The notes under the pieces are model-generated. The model was not told the DNA's origin and searched no databases. It saw nothing but the letters and a program-made list of their open reading frames with translations. Positions 24,116 to 35,689 of a DNA stretch of 64,000 bases are shown piece by piece; the stretch's first letter is position 1, and each line of letters opens with the position of its first letter. The translations under genes were made by a program, and so were the position numbers. The stretch comes from Aedes albopictus (Eukaryota; Arthropoda; Insecta; Diptera; Culicidae): the NCBI RefSeq assembly GCF_035046485.1, contig NW_026917498.1, forward strand, positions 1 to 64,000, in the 5' to 3' direction.

Positions 24116-24424
24116 GTTTTACTTGCTCCAGATGATGTTAGCCACACATAAATTGCACAAAAGCTAGGTGCTGCTCCTAGCACGGTTGATGAATGTGTTG
24201 GAGAACCCAATCTGGAACACTACCGTACTCTATTCACCGTCTGAAAGCAGTTCTGATGGAAATAATATTGGTCATGTGGTCGGAAGCTGTTGCCTTAGTG
24301 TGCTTACAGGAGTTAACCAGGTTTTCCGCACATGCCCATTTGACAACTGTTAAATTGGAAATGTTGAGAATGCTTTTGGGTCGTTTTTGGTAGGAAACAT
24401 ATTGGATGCTGAAAAGTATTTAAG
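24116..24424 (+). pseudogene. Degenerate coding-like sequence downstream of the 23957 exon
   Basis: Three short reading frames with coding-like composition are separated by stops and frameshifts, bounded by an acceptor-like site at 24115 and a donor-like AG|GTAAGA near 24424. This looks like a decayed exon. No protein family recognised. It may be chance. Confidence 0.3.
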
Positions 24425-24429
24425 GTAAG

Positions 24430-26057
24430 AATTGATGGTTTTGTTAAACAATATGTAATGATGAAAGCAAATTGAGAAATTACGGAAAATCTGGAAACTT
24501 TGTTAGGTGTTGGGTGCAAGTGAGGAACACTGCGCCTATAGTGGACCCCCTACAGAAAATCCCAAATATCAATGCTCAAATCATCTGATTCCTGGCGACT
24601 TCCACCGGTGGAACATCAATTGCATTGCTACACAACGTTCCTGGCAAACGAATTGGCCAGTGGCCACAAAAATAGGTTAACTATCTAATGAATGTAAACA
24701 CTCAAAAGGGCACACTCTAGGAGTGTCCACTATAAGTACCGTCAGCGGTGAGGCAGATAACATTGAAATCAAATGAGGGGTGCCAAGATTTTAAATTTGC
24801 ATCTTGTCACTTTAATTTGCAGAAGAGAGAGTCGATGAAGAGAACTCTCTCATGTTACTTTCGCCCTTATTTAAACTCAATCTAGAATTTGTAAATAACA
24901 ACGGTCTTAACATAAACAGAGGACATGATACTTGTTATAAAATTTCACTTTGGAACAATCTATTGAGGAAACATTGCTAAAAAGCCGCAGTAGTAAATTT
25001 CGATGGCTTAGGGGGTCGACTAAACATTGCTGTATTATTTGTTTGTGTAAACAACCCCTGTATTATTTGTTTGTGTAAACTGATTGTTTCTTTGTAAGTT
25101 TATGTATAAATCAAAATTGTTCGGGGATAGCTGGGATGTTTGAGGATTTTTTAAAATTTATTTGAGAAATTGTCTTATCTTTGAGACATGCTTCCAAAAC
25201 TTTATGAATTTCATCCGGATTTTTGGTAGAATTGAAAGTAATTCCTGCATAAATGCTCAACGAATCTATAACCACGTAATTCTATCTAGCAATTCATATA
25301 TTTGTATTGTAGCTCCCTCTGGGAATTGCTTCAAATTTTTTTTCACTACTTTCAGTAAACATTTTCAGACAATCCTTCGAATATTCTTGCAGGGTTTTCT
25401 TTGGGAATTTTCCTAGGAGTTTCTCGGCAATTCTTTTTAAGTTTTCTTTTGAAATCCCTCTACGGGTTATATCAAGATTTTCTCCAGGGATGCCTGCGGG
25501 ATTTTTCCACCAGGGAACACGATTTTTCTTGGAAATTTCTCAATGAATTCTTCCAGGAACTTGCGACTTGCTGAAATTCTTCTGTGAATTCCGAGAGGAA
25601 TAAATATAATCACAATATAATTAAATAATTAATTATCGATTTTTGCGGCTTAACCAGCCGAGTGGAAGATTTACTTAATTCCGAAAGCTAGATTTTATAA
25701 ATACTGGCGTGAGTGAGGAATAGACAAATTGGAGTGGAATTTGCGAAAAAGTTACTCGTCCTCTCGGTGAGACTTGAACTCGCGACTCCTACTCAATAGA
25801 GAGTTTTCTCGTGCAAAACCTGTACACTGTACTCCATTCCCCACCCGCAATAAAAATGAATACACTTTCACTGAGAAATTTTCAGTTTAGAACGAGAAAA
25901 CTGCTTTTGATTATTTAATGATGAAGATTATGTGAATGACGACTTTTTCAAACTTTTCGATGGGAAATAATAACAGAACTATCAAATGGTACACAGCATC
26001 ATTATTCATTGTGGGTCATCTATATATTACTTCATGCAAATGTAGATATTCAGCTAC
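24430..26057. other. Loop sequence with a tRNA-like SINE fragment
   Basis: No gene. On the minus strand about 25740-25800 contains GCGAGTTCAAGTCTCACCG, a box-B-like tRNA motif, beside a repeat that recurs near 27255 (ACTGTACTCCATTC). This is probably a tRNA-derived SINE remnant. Weak GGAATTCC-type sequence lies at 25400-25600. Confidence 0.35.
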
Positions 26058-26060
26058 TAA

Positions 26061-26207
26061 GGGTTTGTTCCAATTGGAGAATTAACATTAATTTTGACTT
26101 ACACTTGACAGTTCGATAATTATTGTCTTAGGAGAACTGTCAGTTTGAGTGTCAAACTGTCAAATTTAAGCAAAAAATAATTTTAATTCGTCAATTGGAA
26201 CAGACCC
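26061..26207. mobile_element. 147-bp PIF/Harbinger-like MITE
   Basis: GGGTTTGTTCCAATTGGAGA at the left and (reverse) GGGTCTGTTCCAATTGACGA at the right are inverted, flanked by TAA at 26058-26060 and 26208-26210. A 3-bp TAA duplication with GGGTCTGTTC-type ends is the known pattern of Harbinger MITEs. Confidence 0.8.
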
Positions 26208-26738
26208 TAAGTGTAGTTTCGTTCGGTTTTGGCTAAATTAACCTAATTGGTACGTAAGTGTTTCATATTATTTTTTTGACAGGTGAATTGATTTTATCAC
26301 ATATAAGAAAGATAGTTGTCGCAGCTGTACAATATGAGTAACAGGAAAAAGATTACGAAATTTAAAATTTCATTTGCTTTGTTGCAATATTTTCTAAAAA
26401 CATTTCAATGATGCAAATGGCAGTTTAAAATGCAAAATCTTTCTTCTCCATGTGTTACCTACATTCTACAACTGCCACTTTAAAAGACATCATAGTTTAT
26501 AATACATATCTTGCTTTTTTAACTTTAACATTTCGGTGCCTACCATAAAGCAAAATATAAAATAAAAATAAAAATAAGTAGCATTTATTTGTTCTCATTT
26601 CTTTGTAAGTCTTCATATAATAAAAAGTTATTTTCTTTGTCAAACAGCAGCCTGTGAGTCGTGTTTTCCATGGAAACCGAGGAAATTTTTGTAGTGACAT
26701 TATTACAACATGAAGCAACATTATAACGTCGTTGGCGG

Positions 26739-27011
26739 ATCTGTTCAGAAGTGCTGGTCGACGTTACTGTAACGTTACAGCAGACAGATAATCAGCAACA
26801 AAACAGAACATCTGGAGTCCGGAGTCAAGAATTTTTTGGGTCGGTGAGAGCTTGGTTACGGTCCCGATTTGATGACATCGTTGGTGTTGGAATTATTGCA
26901 AATTGGAGAACCATTAATAGTTTGAAGATCTGTTCAGAAGTGCTGGTCGACGTTACTGTAACGTTACAGCAGACAGATAATCGAGAGCAAAGCAGAACAT
27001 CTTTGGATTAG
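26739..27011 (+). repeat. Two ~65-bp direct repeats, 190 bp apart
   Basis: GATCTGTTCAGAAGTGCTGG through GCAGACAGATAATC occurs at about 26739 and 26929. Each copy has the hairpin-like GTTACTGTAACGTTAC. The frame 26751-27011 (86 codons) spans both copies but has no recognised family. Confidence 0.7.
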
Positions 27012-27439
27012 CAGAAGAATCCGGATCCAACAAGCGTTCCGGCCTATGAGAGCTCGCCTACGATCACTAAAGTTGAAAAGCAACGAGGGTCAACATTTGA
27101 TTGGTGAGTCTTAAATTCTGTTGTATAAATGTCCGTTGTAACGTCACGGTAGAATGTGTCAATAGCAATAGCTCAAGGTTGAAGGATTCGTCATTGACAA
27201 AATCGTCATCATTGAAAATTCAAATGCAGTTTTCGCGCTCAAAACTTAAATGTTTGCATTGAAAATGTATTCACTGTACTCCATTCTCTACCCGCAACAC
27301 AGTGAATACATTTTTACTGCGGATATTTCAGGTTTGAGTGAGAAAATTGCTTTCAAATTTCTGATGATGACGATTATGTCAATAACGAATCTTTCAGCCT
27401 AATAACAAATTGAGCTATCGATAAATGCAATATTTACCA

Positions 27440-27690
27440 GCAATAGTTGTTATTTCTTTGTTATTGAATACCTGCTCGATAACAGACGAAAGTATCAAAA
27501 AATGTACCACATAATAATAATAGCTGTTATTCTTCTGTTCTTTAATACCTGCTCGATAACAAATTTAGCAATCGATAAATTCTACTATTCAATAGTAAAA
27601 ATTGTTATTACTTTGTTATTCAATACCTTTTGGATAACAAATGCAGTACTTGGCAATGTGTTTGAAGTTTTAGGTATGCATTCATTATTT
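27440..27690 (+). repeat. Three ~78-bp AT-rich tandem units
   Basis: GTTATTxCTTTGTTATTxAATACC and GCTCGATAACA recur at about 27447, 27525 and 27604. Part of an AT-rich interval that ends in TTCTGCTCGGG at 27857. Confidence 0.6.
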
Positions 27691-28454
27691 AAATAACAAG
27701 ACTTGTTATTTTTTAGGTGTTATTCATACAAAATTTTGGTATTCGTTTTTGTTATTTTGCCTCTTATTACCACCTAATGAAGAGCATATCAAGGTATGTT
27801 AGTATTTAGATAAAATACCTCGATATGTTATTCATTTGTTATTATTTTCTGCTCGGGTTGCCTTGCCGGGTATCGCTCGGATGAGCAACGGAACGGGTGG
27901 ACTGTATTTCAGCGGCAGCGGTATCAACAGCAGCAGCGGATGGCAGCCTTGGTAGTGGAATCGGGATTCAGGCGATGGTCTCCGAAAAGAAAAATCCGGT
28001 CTCTTCTATGCATTCAACTTTATTCACGATGTTAATCGTTCGGTGGTTACAATAAAACTGATGCTCTGCGCGCCAAGTAGCTTCTTTTTATACACCAATG
28101 TGTGTTGTTGTGTGGTTGGTTTTCTGGGAATTAGGCTCCGCCCATTAATTCATCGATTACAAAAAAATGAAAGGGCTAATGGAAGGAGCTTTCTAGAACT
28201 ACAATTATCTTTCTTATTGCTAATTGGGGAAAGGTTTTGGAATTTAACTATACTTATAATTAAGGTTAACAATGCAAGGGGGCAATGGGGTAAAATGAAG
28301 TGGAAATAGTGGGGTAAAATGGACAACAATTAACAAGTATGATTTTAGGGAAACACAAATGAAAACAAGACAAAAAAAACATCGTTCGGAACCGAACACC
28401 GGTTTTTCGTCTTTTTCCGACATTTTTGGAGTTTTTCGGCTTGGCAAAACTAGT
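27691..28454. other. Loop sequence, no gene recognised
   Basis: Contains a CAGCAG-rich stretch (about 27910-27950). No motif supports an LTR or a gene. Confidence 0.3.
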
Positions 28455-29350
28455 GTCGCTCCCCCCGATAACTTATTAAGTTGGTGTCTTTGGAAAAGTT
28501 AATCAGTATGACATAAACTTTCATAACAATAAACACTTGTTTCGCAATTCTGCCACTAGGCGAAGCTAGTGACCATGCAAATTTTAGAAATCTCATAGCT
28601 CAGAATCCTTCTTCTTCTTCTTCTTGGCGTAACGTCCTCATTGGGACAAAGCCTGCTTCTCAGCTTAGTGTTCTATGAGCACTTCCACAGTTATTAACTG
28701 AGAGCTTCCTCTGCCAATGACCATTTTGCATGTGTATATCGTGTGGCAGGCACGAAAATACTCTATGCCCAAGGAAGTCAAGGAAATTTCCTTTACGAAA
28801 AGATCCTGCACCGACCGGAAATCGAACCCGTCACCCTCAGCATGGTCATGCTGAATACCCGTGCGTTTACCGTCTCGGCTATATGGGCCCAGAATCCTGA
28901 TAACTTAGAAAGTTGGTGTCTTCGGCAAAGTTGATCAGTATGACATAAACTTACATAAAAATAAACACTTGTTTTAAAATTCTGTCACTAGGCGGCCTTT
29001 ACCGGTTTTTTTTTTCGACTTTTTTTGAAGTTTTTCGGCTCAGCAAAACTAGTGTCGCTCCCCCCGATAACTAAGAAAGTTGGTGTCTTCTGCAAAATTG
29101 ACCAGTATGACATAGACTTACATAAAAGGGAAACCTCGTTTCTCAATTCTGCCATTAGGTGGCGCTAGTGAACTTGCAAATTTTAGAAATTGTATAGCTG
29201 AAAATCCTAATAACTTAGGAAGATGGTGTCTTCGGCAAAGTTAATCAGTATGACATAGACTTGCACAAAATGGGACACTTGTGCCCGAATTCTGCCTCTA
29301 CGTGGCACCAGTAAACACGCAAATTTTAAAAATCTCATAGCTCAGAATTC
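28455..29350 (+). repeat. ~130-bp tandem repeat B, about four units, split by a SINE
   Basis: Same unit as 21880-22300 and same orientation (units near 28460, 28890, 29060 and 29205). A TTTTTCGGCTxxGCAAAACT sequence plus GTGTCGCTCCCCCCGATAAC precedes two of the units (28430, 29025), showing a larger compound unit. Confidence 0.8.
28619..28890 (-). mobile_element. tRNA-derived SINE (Feilai-like), copy 3, with target duplication
   Basis: Near-identical to copy 1, on the minus strand. It interrupts repeat B: AGAATCC precedes it (28612-28618) and follows it (28891-28897), and uninterrupted units read CTCAGAATCCTGATAA. This fixes both ends and the 7-8 bp target duplication. Confidence 0.93.
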
Positions 29351-30164
29351 TGCAATCTTGGAGAGACTGTATTCTTCATTGATGAGATACTTGGTTTGAA
29401 ATTCTGCCCCTGGGCAGCATGCACATTTTATTTATTGTATACCTTGATGTCAGTCGGACTCGGAAGGAATCCTCCGTGGAACTTTTAAGAGTATGCCAGT
29501 TGAAACTACTAGACGAATTAATTTAATTAAAAAAAATTAAAGAATTGCGAAATGTTCATAAAACTCACTAAATGGAAAATATTTGTGACTGAATTCCTCG
29601 ATTGCAGAACTTGATTATTCCCTAATTCTAGTGAAACATTGTTTGTCTTCCTCAAGAAAGCCCTTCTCCTACCAACTAAGACCACTTTTCATTCTGAAAA
29701 AGCTGACTTCACGGAAGTATAAGAAAATAGAGCCAGCAAGAAAGGAGAAAGCATATCAAGTACTAACAAATAATGTGGACATATCTAAAAAGATAATGAA
29801 AAGAAACGATGTGATTTTCAAGAACAGTGAGCATAGACGACCAAAACGTTAAGTGGTGTTAACCAAAATATACGATGAAAGGTTTGTTTGTGAACCGAAG
29901 TAAAACTATCCTCAATTCTTGAACTAACTATATTACCATTGACAGTGCAGTATCAGACTACAAGCATCGCAGTATATTTTAACATGAATTGCCTCTACTA
30001 CAGAATAACCTTGTTGAACAATAAGAATAACAACTGAGCATAAAGATAATATGTCGCGTATCGAAGCATGAAAATTGAGCCGTCGAAAGACTGCTTCTGG
30101 TGATAAATCTAGATAATATGAACGTTTAAAAATAAACATAGGAGTTCCCTAGTATGTGTTTCTC
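29351..30164. other. Loop sequence, no gene recognised
   Basis: A 73-codon basic frame at 29631-29852 has no recognisable family. Nothing else seen. Confidence 0.3.
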
Positions 30165-31790
30165 CAGGTGGTCACTCCGATGGCCAAAGCAGACCAGAAT
30201 AGTCAAAATACATAGTACACAATCGTGAAGTTATAGCCGTCGAATGCCCATCTTTGTTGCAAAAACATGGAAGCAGTGCCTAAAAAATTCAGCCTAATGA
30301 AGTTCACTCAGTGCGAAAACGAACACAAATAAACGAATGCGGTCTCCCACCAACATGACGCCGAGAATGACTTTGAATATCAGTGGGTGGTTGAAATTCA
30401 GCAGACCGCGAGGTAAAGAATTTTTCATCGCTTGAACTTCAGAGAGTGGCACACGGGTTGTCGATACGATAATCAAAACAAAAACAAATCTACGACGCAG
30501 GAGCCACTGGGCGTCGATAAGGATGACTGTAATTTGACAAATTAAGACACTGCATGGAAGTCCCTCAATGCGATTTTTTCCGGTGGTCACTCCGGTGGCC
30601 AAAACAGACTATTGTGGTCAATTCTTCTTTTCAATGCCAGAAGCCACATGGCCATGAAAAATCATGAAGTTAGAGCCGTCGAATGCCTACCTTTGTTGCA
30701 AAAACATGAAACTCCCTCAATACGGGTTTCTCCGGTGGTCACTCCGGTGGCCAAAACAAACTATTGTGGTCAATTCTTCTTTTCAATGCCAGAACCTACA
30801 TGGCCATGAAAAATCATGAAGTTAGAGCCGTCGAATGCCTATCTTTGTTGCAAAAACATGAAACTCCCTCAATACGGATTTCTCCGGTGGTCACTCCGGT
30901 AGCCAAAACAGACCAGAATGGTCAATTCTTCTATTTAATGCCAGAAGCCACATGGCCATGAAAAACATGAAGTTAGAGCCGTCGAATGCCTATCTTTGTT
31001 GCAAAAACATGGAAGTCCCTCAATACGGATTTCTCCGGTGGTCACTCTGGTGGCCAAAACAGACTATTGTGGTCAATTCTTCTTTTCAATGCCAGAAGCC
31101 ACATGGCCATGAAAAATCATGAAGTTAGAGCCGTCGAATGCCTACCTTTGTTGCAAAAACATGAAACTCCCTCAATACGGATTTCTCCGGTGGTCACTCC
31201 GGTGGTCACTCCGGTGGCCAAAACAGACCAGAATGGTCAATTCTTCTATAGGGCACTGCACTGTTTTGATTTTGTATGGGATTTTGAAGTTTCGTGGCCT
31301 TGTTGTTTACAAAATTTCTGTAAGAGTGAAAGAGAAGGAGATAATTTCATGCACTGCCCTATTTAATGCCAGAATCCACATGGCTATGAAAAATCATGAA
31401 GTTAGAGCCGTCGAATGCCTACCTTTGTTGCAAAAACATGAAACTCCCTCAATACGGGTTTCTCCGGTGGCCAAAACAAACTATTGTGGTCAATTCTTCT
31501 TTTCAATGCCAGAAGCCACATGGCCATGAAAAATCATGAAGTTAGAGCCGTCGAATGCCTACCTTTGTTGCAAAAACATGGAAGTCCCTCAATACGGGTT
31601 TCTCCGGTGGTCACTCCGGTGGCCAAAACAGACCAGAATGGTTAATTCTTCTTTTCAATGCCAGAAGCCACATGGCTATGAAAAATCATGAAGTTAGAGC
31701 CGTCGAATGCCTATCTTTGTTGCAAAAACATGGAAGTCCCTCAGTACGGGTTTCTCCGGTGGTCACTCCGGTGGCCACATAAGACCACAA
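30165..31790 (-). repeat. 152-bp tandem array, right (about 8-9 units, inverted)
   Basis: The same unit as 18741-21172 on the opposite strand (GGTTTCTCCGGTGGTCACTC and CGGTGGCCAAAACAGAC). Units lie at about 30570, 30725, 30877, 31029, 31180, 31455, 31595 and 31748, with a diverged one at 30165 and a non-array spacer of about 240 bp after it. A 110-bp MITE interrupts one unit at 31251-31360. Confidence 0.9.
31251..31360. mobile_element. 110-bp MITE (GGGCACTGCA ends)
   Basis: GGGCACTGCACTGTTTTGAT at the left and (reverse) GGGCAGTGCATGAAATTATC at the right. Neighbouring units show the uninterrupted site TTCTATTTAATGCC, giving a 2-bp TA/AT duplication. A reversed relative is at 38002-38110. Confidence 0.88.
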
Positions 31791-31794
31791 TGTC

Positions 31795-32460
31795 CAACAA
31801 TATTTTTACATATCACAACAATATGGAGCATGTAAAATGATTGAGATTTCATCATGACTTAACTAACGCAGATGTGTTTAGCGCGGAAAACCGTTCAATT
31901 TCGTTACAGTCAACTCGTTGGCCATCTTGTGGGATCCCTGGAACCGGTTCCAGAAGGACGGGACATAACCAGAAACATACAGAAATAGTTCTCGACAGAT
32001 TGTATTATGGCCTAAAGAAGTTTGATGCAAAAACTTCTATCCTGTAAATAATATGAATGTGCTTTCTTGCACATTATCGTGAAAAACATTACTTTCCGGA
32101 TGTTCCGGATTTCCGGAACCGGTTCTTAAGAATTAGTCAATATTAATGTCTTTAATCAAAGTCCACGTGAATACCTTTCCAACGATTCTTGAACGGTCCT
32201 GATAACTTGTTCGGTTGCAAAGTTATAGCTTGTCAAAGTTAGGGTCTCTAAAGCGGCATTTTTCAGTTGAAGCAGGCTCCCGGTGGCCACAGTGACCAAA
32301 TCCGGAACTCTCCGGGGGTTTTGAAAACTAGACATGTGTGGCTTTCATTTGGGCCAAAGAAAATCAAAATCGGCCCAGCCTCTGATTTTTGAGAGCCGTT
32401 CAAAGTTTGGGGTCAAAAATGACCCCAGGGTCTTATTTGTAACTTTTTTTATGGGAGCTC
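31795..32460 (-). repeat. Outer arm, right copy
   Basis: Inverted counterpart of 18070-18740, ending where TAACTTTTTTTATGGGAGCT diverges from the left arm. From there to 32622 the sequence has no left-arm partner except the terminal TTAACCTTAG. Confidence 0.8.
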
Positions 32461-32622
32461 CCCTAGGGGTCGTCCAATGTTTTGGATGAATAGAAATGAT
32501 AGTTTTCCACAAAAAAATAATTGTCTGAAAATTTCAGATTGCTAGGCCTTTCGAAACAAAAGCTATAGCGAATTGAAATTCGGAAAAGGTCAAAAAAGAC
32601 CCCAAGACCTTACTAAGGTTAA

Positions 32623-33190
32623 GGGTGCTCGCCCCCCTCTGGCCGAAAAGCTGGCTACGCCCTTGCGTCACCCCGTGTAAGATTGTTATCGGGTCGGGCG
32701 AACAGGGATGTGAACAAGGCTGTGAATCACATCATCTCTCGCGTTGTTAAACACGATATACTTACAAACAGAGGAGAGACAGTGGAGTCATCATCGCTGT
32801 AGCTCGAGTGAATTGGCGATCAAATGTGAGGTTAAGTAACGCAAAATTTTCAACTTTGGAAGCAAAAATAACATATTTCTGGTCAATACATTGCATGAAA
32901 GTTAGGAGATTCTGCAATAATTTCACTTTTCTTCCATTTGTAGCATTAGTAATTCAGTCTAGGGTTGGTAATTTACTGTTTTAGAAAAGCGCCACCTGCG
33001 CAATTTAGCTTTGCGTTTGAAGGTCAATATCCATATAGCACAAATTGGCCACCTCATGGCGATAATATATCTCTTTCGCTCCTAAAGAAAATAAGAATAC
33101 AGCAGGACACCTATCAAATTTGACAGGTTGTTGCTTTCTAATTTCAAATAGGAGAGAAACGAAGAGATTTCGGCATGACGTGTATTGGAA
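32623..33190. other. Non-coding spacer
   Basis: CTGGCTACGCCCTT at about 32651 is a transposon-end-like sequence also seen beside the gap at 11035. No gene recognised. Confidence 0.35.
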
Positions 33191-33192
33191 TA

Positions 33193-33386
33193 CAGTAAAA
33201 CCTCCATGAGTCGATATTGAAGGGACCATCGACTCATGGAAATATCGAGTAGTGGAACAGAAATCCTTTTGGAGGCATTTTGATGGTACCATCATAGTAA
33301 CCCAGAAATTATTTTTCAGTATGGAAAAAATTACCTCCATGAGTCGATATCGAGTCAAGGAACATCGACTCATGGAGGTTCGACTG
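33193..33386. mobile_element. 194-bp pogo-like MITE (CAGTAAAACCTCCATGAGTC ends)
   Basis: CAGTAAAACCTCCATGAGTC at the left pairs with GACTCATGGAGGTTCGACTG at the right, with two internal ATCGACTCATGGA copies and TA flanks (33191-33192, 33387-33388). The minus-strand frames over it (33005-33463, 33309-33557) are chance. Confidence 0.88.
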
Positions 33387-33388
33387 TA

Positions 33389-34039
33389 TAGCAAATAGGA
33401 GTCGAACTTCGAAAGACAAGAGAAAAGAGAAGATCGGCATAAGAGGATCCAAATCATCAACAAATTTTAATCGAAATGCGAAACACGGGGACGCACTCAA
33501 TTTAAAAGGAATCGAAAAGCTGTGTCCTACAAAACCGACCCTGTTGACGTAGTCCATTCGATTACTTACTTACTTTCAGTCCTGAGCACCAATAATCACA
33601 GACAAACAGACGTAACACTTCGAATTTTTTTTAAATCAAATCAAAGTCACGGAAACATATTCGCCCAATGCTGAAAGGACTGAGTTTGGCCGACCATCAA
33701 CTAGGTGGCGATAGTGGGCAAACGTCAAACTCGAGCAAAAACAATGCGAGCGCCACGGGTGGTTAGTTGGCCAGCTATCAAATTTTTAAAATGACCGTTT
33801 AATCAGTGTACGATGCGGATTATCAGAGTGTTACGTATGTTTGTCTGTGGTGCAATGGTGGTGTAGAGGTCCGAATTGAAAGATCCCTATCATGGGCGAT
33901 TACCCGACATCGCCTTGACCTATGGTCAGGTCAAAGGTTAAGGACAGTCTTGTTAGAATCCCAAAATGACCGACTTTTGACCCTACTCACGATTTCGAGC
34001 GCACAAATATCTTCGTAAACAACACCAGTGTACCTGATC
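33389..34039. other. Non-coding spacer
   Basis: No gene or repeat identified. Confidence 0.3.
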
Positions 34040-34371
34040 TTCTCATTTTAAGCTTATTACAAGTGAGCAAGAACAGAATAATGAAATGCACTGCTGTTTG
34101 AAGCTTGCTTCTTGAGATTTGTGCGTCTGAAGTTTTAATGCACTGTTGAAGCGGGATTTCAAGACGTTTGTCCTTAAGGACTTCATTAATTTCTTTGTTG
34201 AAGCTACGCCGCGATTAGTCTGCCTCTGCTGCGATGTCCTGCTGGGTTCCAATCAAACACTTACTAGTCGATTACGTTCTCACCGCAGAGTAGAGTGTGG
34301 CCAACCCACCTCTACTTTCGCTCTCGAATTTCTGTCGCTATCGGCTTTTGATGACATCGACGATGGAGCGC
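34040..34371 (-). pseudogene. RTE-like LINE relic, C-terminal segment (piece 3 of 3)
   Basis: Minus-strand translation (with frameshifts) reads RRCHQKPIATEIRER, then a degenerate VGWPHSTLR, then DWNPAGHRSRGR. These are the characteristic C-terminal residues of RTE-like LINE polyproteins of mosquitoes. It is separated from piece 2 by the hAT-like element at 34372-37522. Removing that element plus one copy of its 8-bp target duplication rejoins a conserved Leu-His-Arg-Arg-Cys stretch, with one codon spanning the junction. The end near 34040 is approximate. Inactive. Confidence 0.8.
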
Positions 34372-34879
34372 CAGAGCCGTAGCGTGGTCTCATGGCGCCC
34401 TTGGCAAGCATCCAGGTTGGCGCCCCACGACAATTAAACATTGTTTATTTGCTCAAGTTTTTCGTTATTCTTTTTTTTTTCAAAAAAGTTATATTTTGGT
34501 GTTTTGAAGAACAAATTTCCTTCGATTTTGTTTTTATTTTCTTATACTAGGAATTTTATTGGGAGTCACCCAAAAATTATCCGAAACTAGCTGTCCCGGC
34601 AAACTTTGTCTTGCCGTCTTGCAGTGGTTTGACAACTGTTGAACTCAAAATAGCACCGCACTCTAGATTGGTTTCATTTCGATCGTGTTTATTTCCTTCC
34701 CAGCTCATGCAAAATCAGTACTTTAGCAATTTTCTTACTTTTGCAGTTGATTTTCGTAACGTTTTGCACATATAAACACAGCCACCATGAATACGAACCG
34801 AACCGTTCAAGAGTCATGTTGATCGGTTCATCCGTTCTTGTTTTGTGGCCTCAAAGGAACTTTTACTCATTTTTATATA

Positions 34880-35071
34880 GGGTGACAATGGGTATTATCG
34901 GCAGGTTTGTTCTCTTCGTCATGGGGGGTTTTTGTCAGCCAAATTACCTGAAACTTGGCCATATAATTCCGCTTAGTTAAGAAGGATTTGAGACCAACTC
35001 TGAGTTCAATAGGTTTTAGAAAACCCCCTAAGACGAAAAGAACAAAACGGCCGAGAATAGGTAATTTCCCC
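34880..35071. mobile_element. 192-bp MITE, second copy of the 11653-11844 family
   Basis: GGGTGACAATGGGTATTATC at the left and GGTAATTTCCCC at the right, flanked by TA at 34878-34879 and 35072-35073. Same length and layout as the copy in the satellite. Confidence 0.85.
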
Positions 35072-35299
35072 TATGTAGATTAATTTCTCTTATACAAGTA
35101 TAAGTATACAAACACATTTTGCATTTCATAAAGCTCACTAACACTAGCACAATAATTAGAATTGATTTATACACAAAAATAAAAACAAAACAAAATAGAA
35201 TTGACATTTTAGATTCATAACACAAATTATTCATAATTTTCTTAAGGAATTCTGACACCCCAAACTAACTGTTTTATCAATTTTCGGTGATTAGTTTAA

Positions 35300-35586
35300 T
35301 TGAGGGGCCCAGAATCAAAGGGGTGTAAGAGACCATTTTGTCGATTTTGAGCTGAGCATATCAAAAAAATTCTTCAAATTTCAAGCTTTCAGGAACTTTT
35401 TTAAGATTAGATCAGTATTTTTAAGATTACGATGATTAGAAAAATTATAATAAATCGTAAAAAAATGGGTCGATTTAGAAACTCCATACATGTTGTATGA
35501 GATGAAAAATTGGTAAAAAACTGTAAACCTCATTTACTCGAAAGTGGTTTTTATCACTTACACCCCTTTGATTCTAATCCCCTCAA
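35300..35586. mobile_element. ~285-bp MITE (TTGAGGGG ends)
   Basis: GAATCAAAGGGGTGTAAG at the left and CTTACACCCCTTTGATTC at the right are inverted, within TTGAGGGG...CCCCTCAA. Interior AT-rich and non-coding. Confidence 0.75.
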
Positions 35587-35689
35587 ATGGTTTTACCAGA
35601 ATTTTCCAAAAACTTTACCAAAGGTTTCTTCTTTATTTAATTTAATTAAAAAAAAATAATCAAAATATTTCTTAGAAGATCTGTGAGAA

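Larger units (their letters stand above)
18066..32622. mobile_element. 14.5-kb palindromic structure with long composite inverted arms
   Basis: The outer segment 18075-18740 is matched in inverted orientation by 31795-32455, and each is followed inward by an array of the same 152-bp repeat in opposite orientation. Both outer edges carry TTAA next to a CCTTAGT-like sequence (left TTAACCTTCCTTAG at 18066, right CCTTACTAAGGTTAA ending 32622), compatible with a TTAA-targeting element. The right end has about 150 bp more terminal sequence than the left, so the left end seems internally deleted. No transposase is visible in the 9-kb loop. It could be a giant fold-back-type element or an inverted segmental duplication. 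Confidence 0.6.

Noticed and set aside
27860..28450. LTR of a retrotransposon
   Set aside because: A polyadenylation-like AATAAA and CAG-rich sequence are present, but no TG...CA ends, primer site or partner LTR could be found.
33005..33557. 152- and 82-codon minus-strand frames
   Set aside because: They cover a TA-flanked MITE and its flanks and show no domain.
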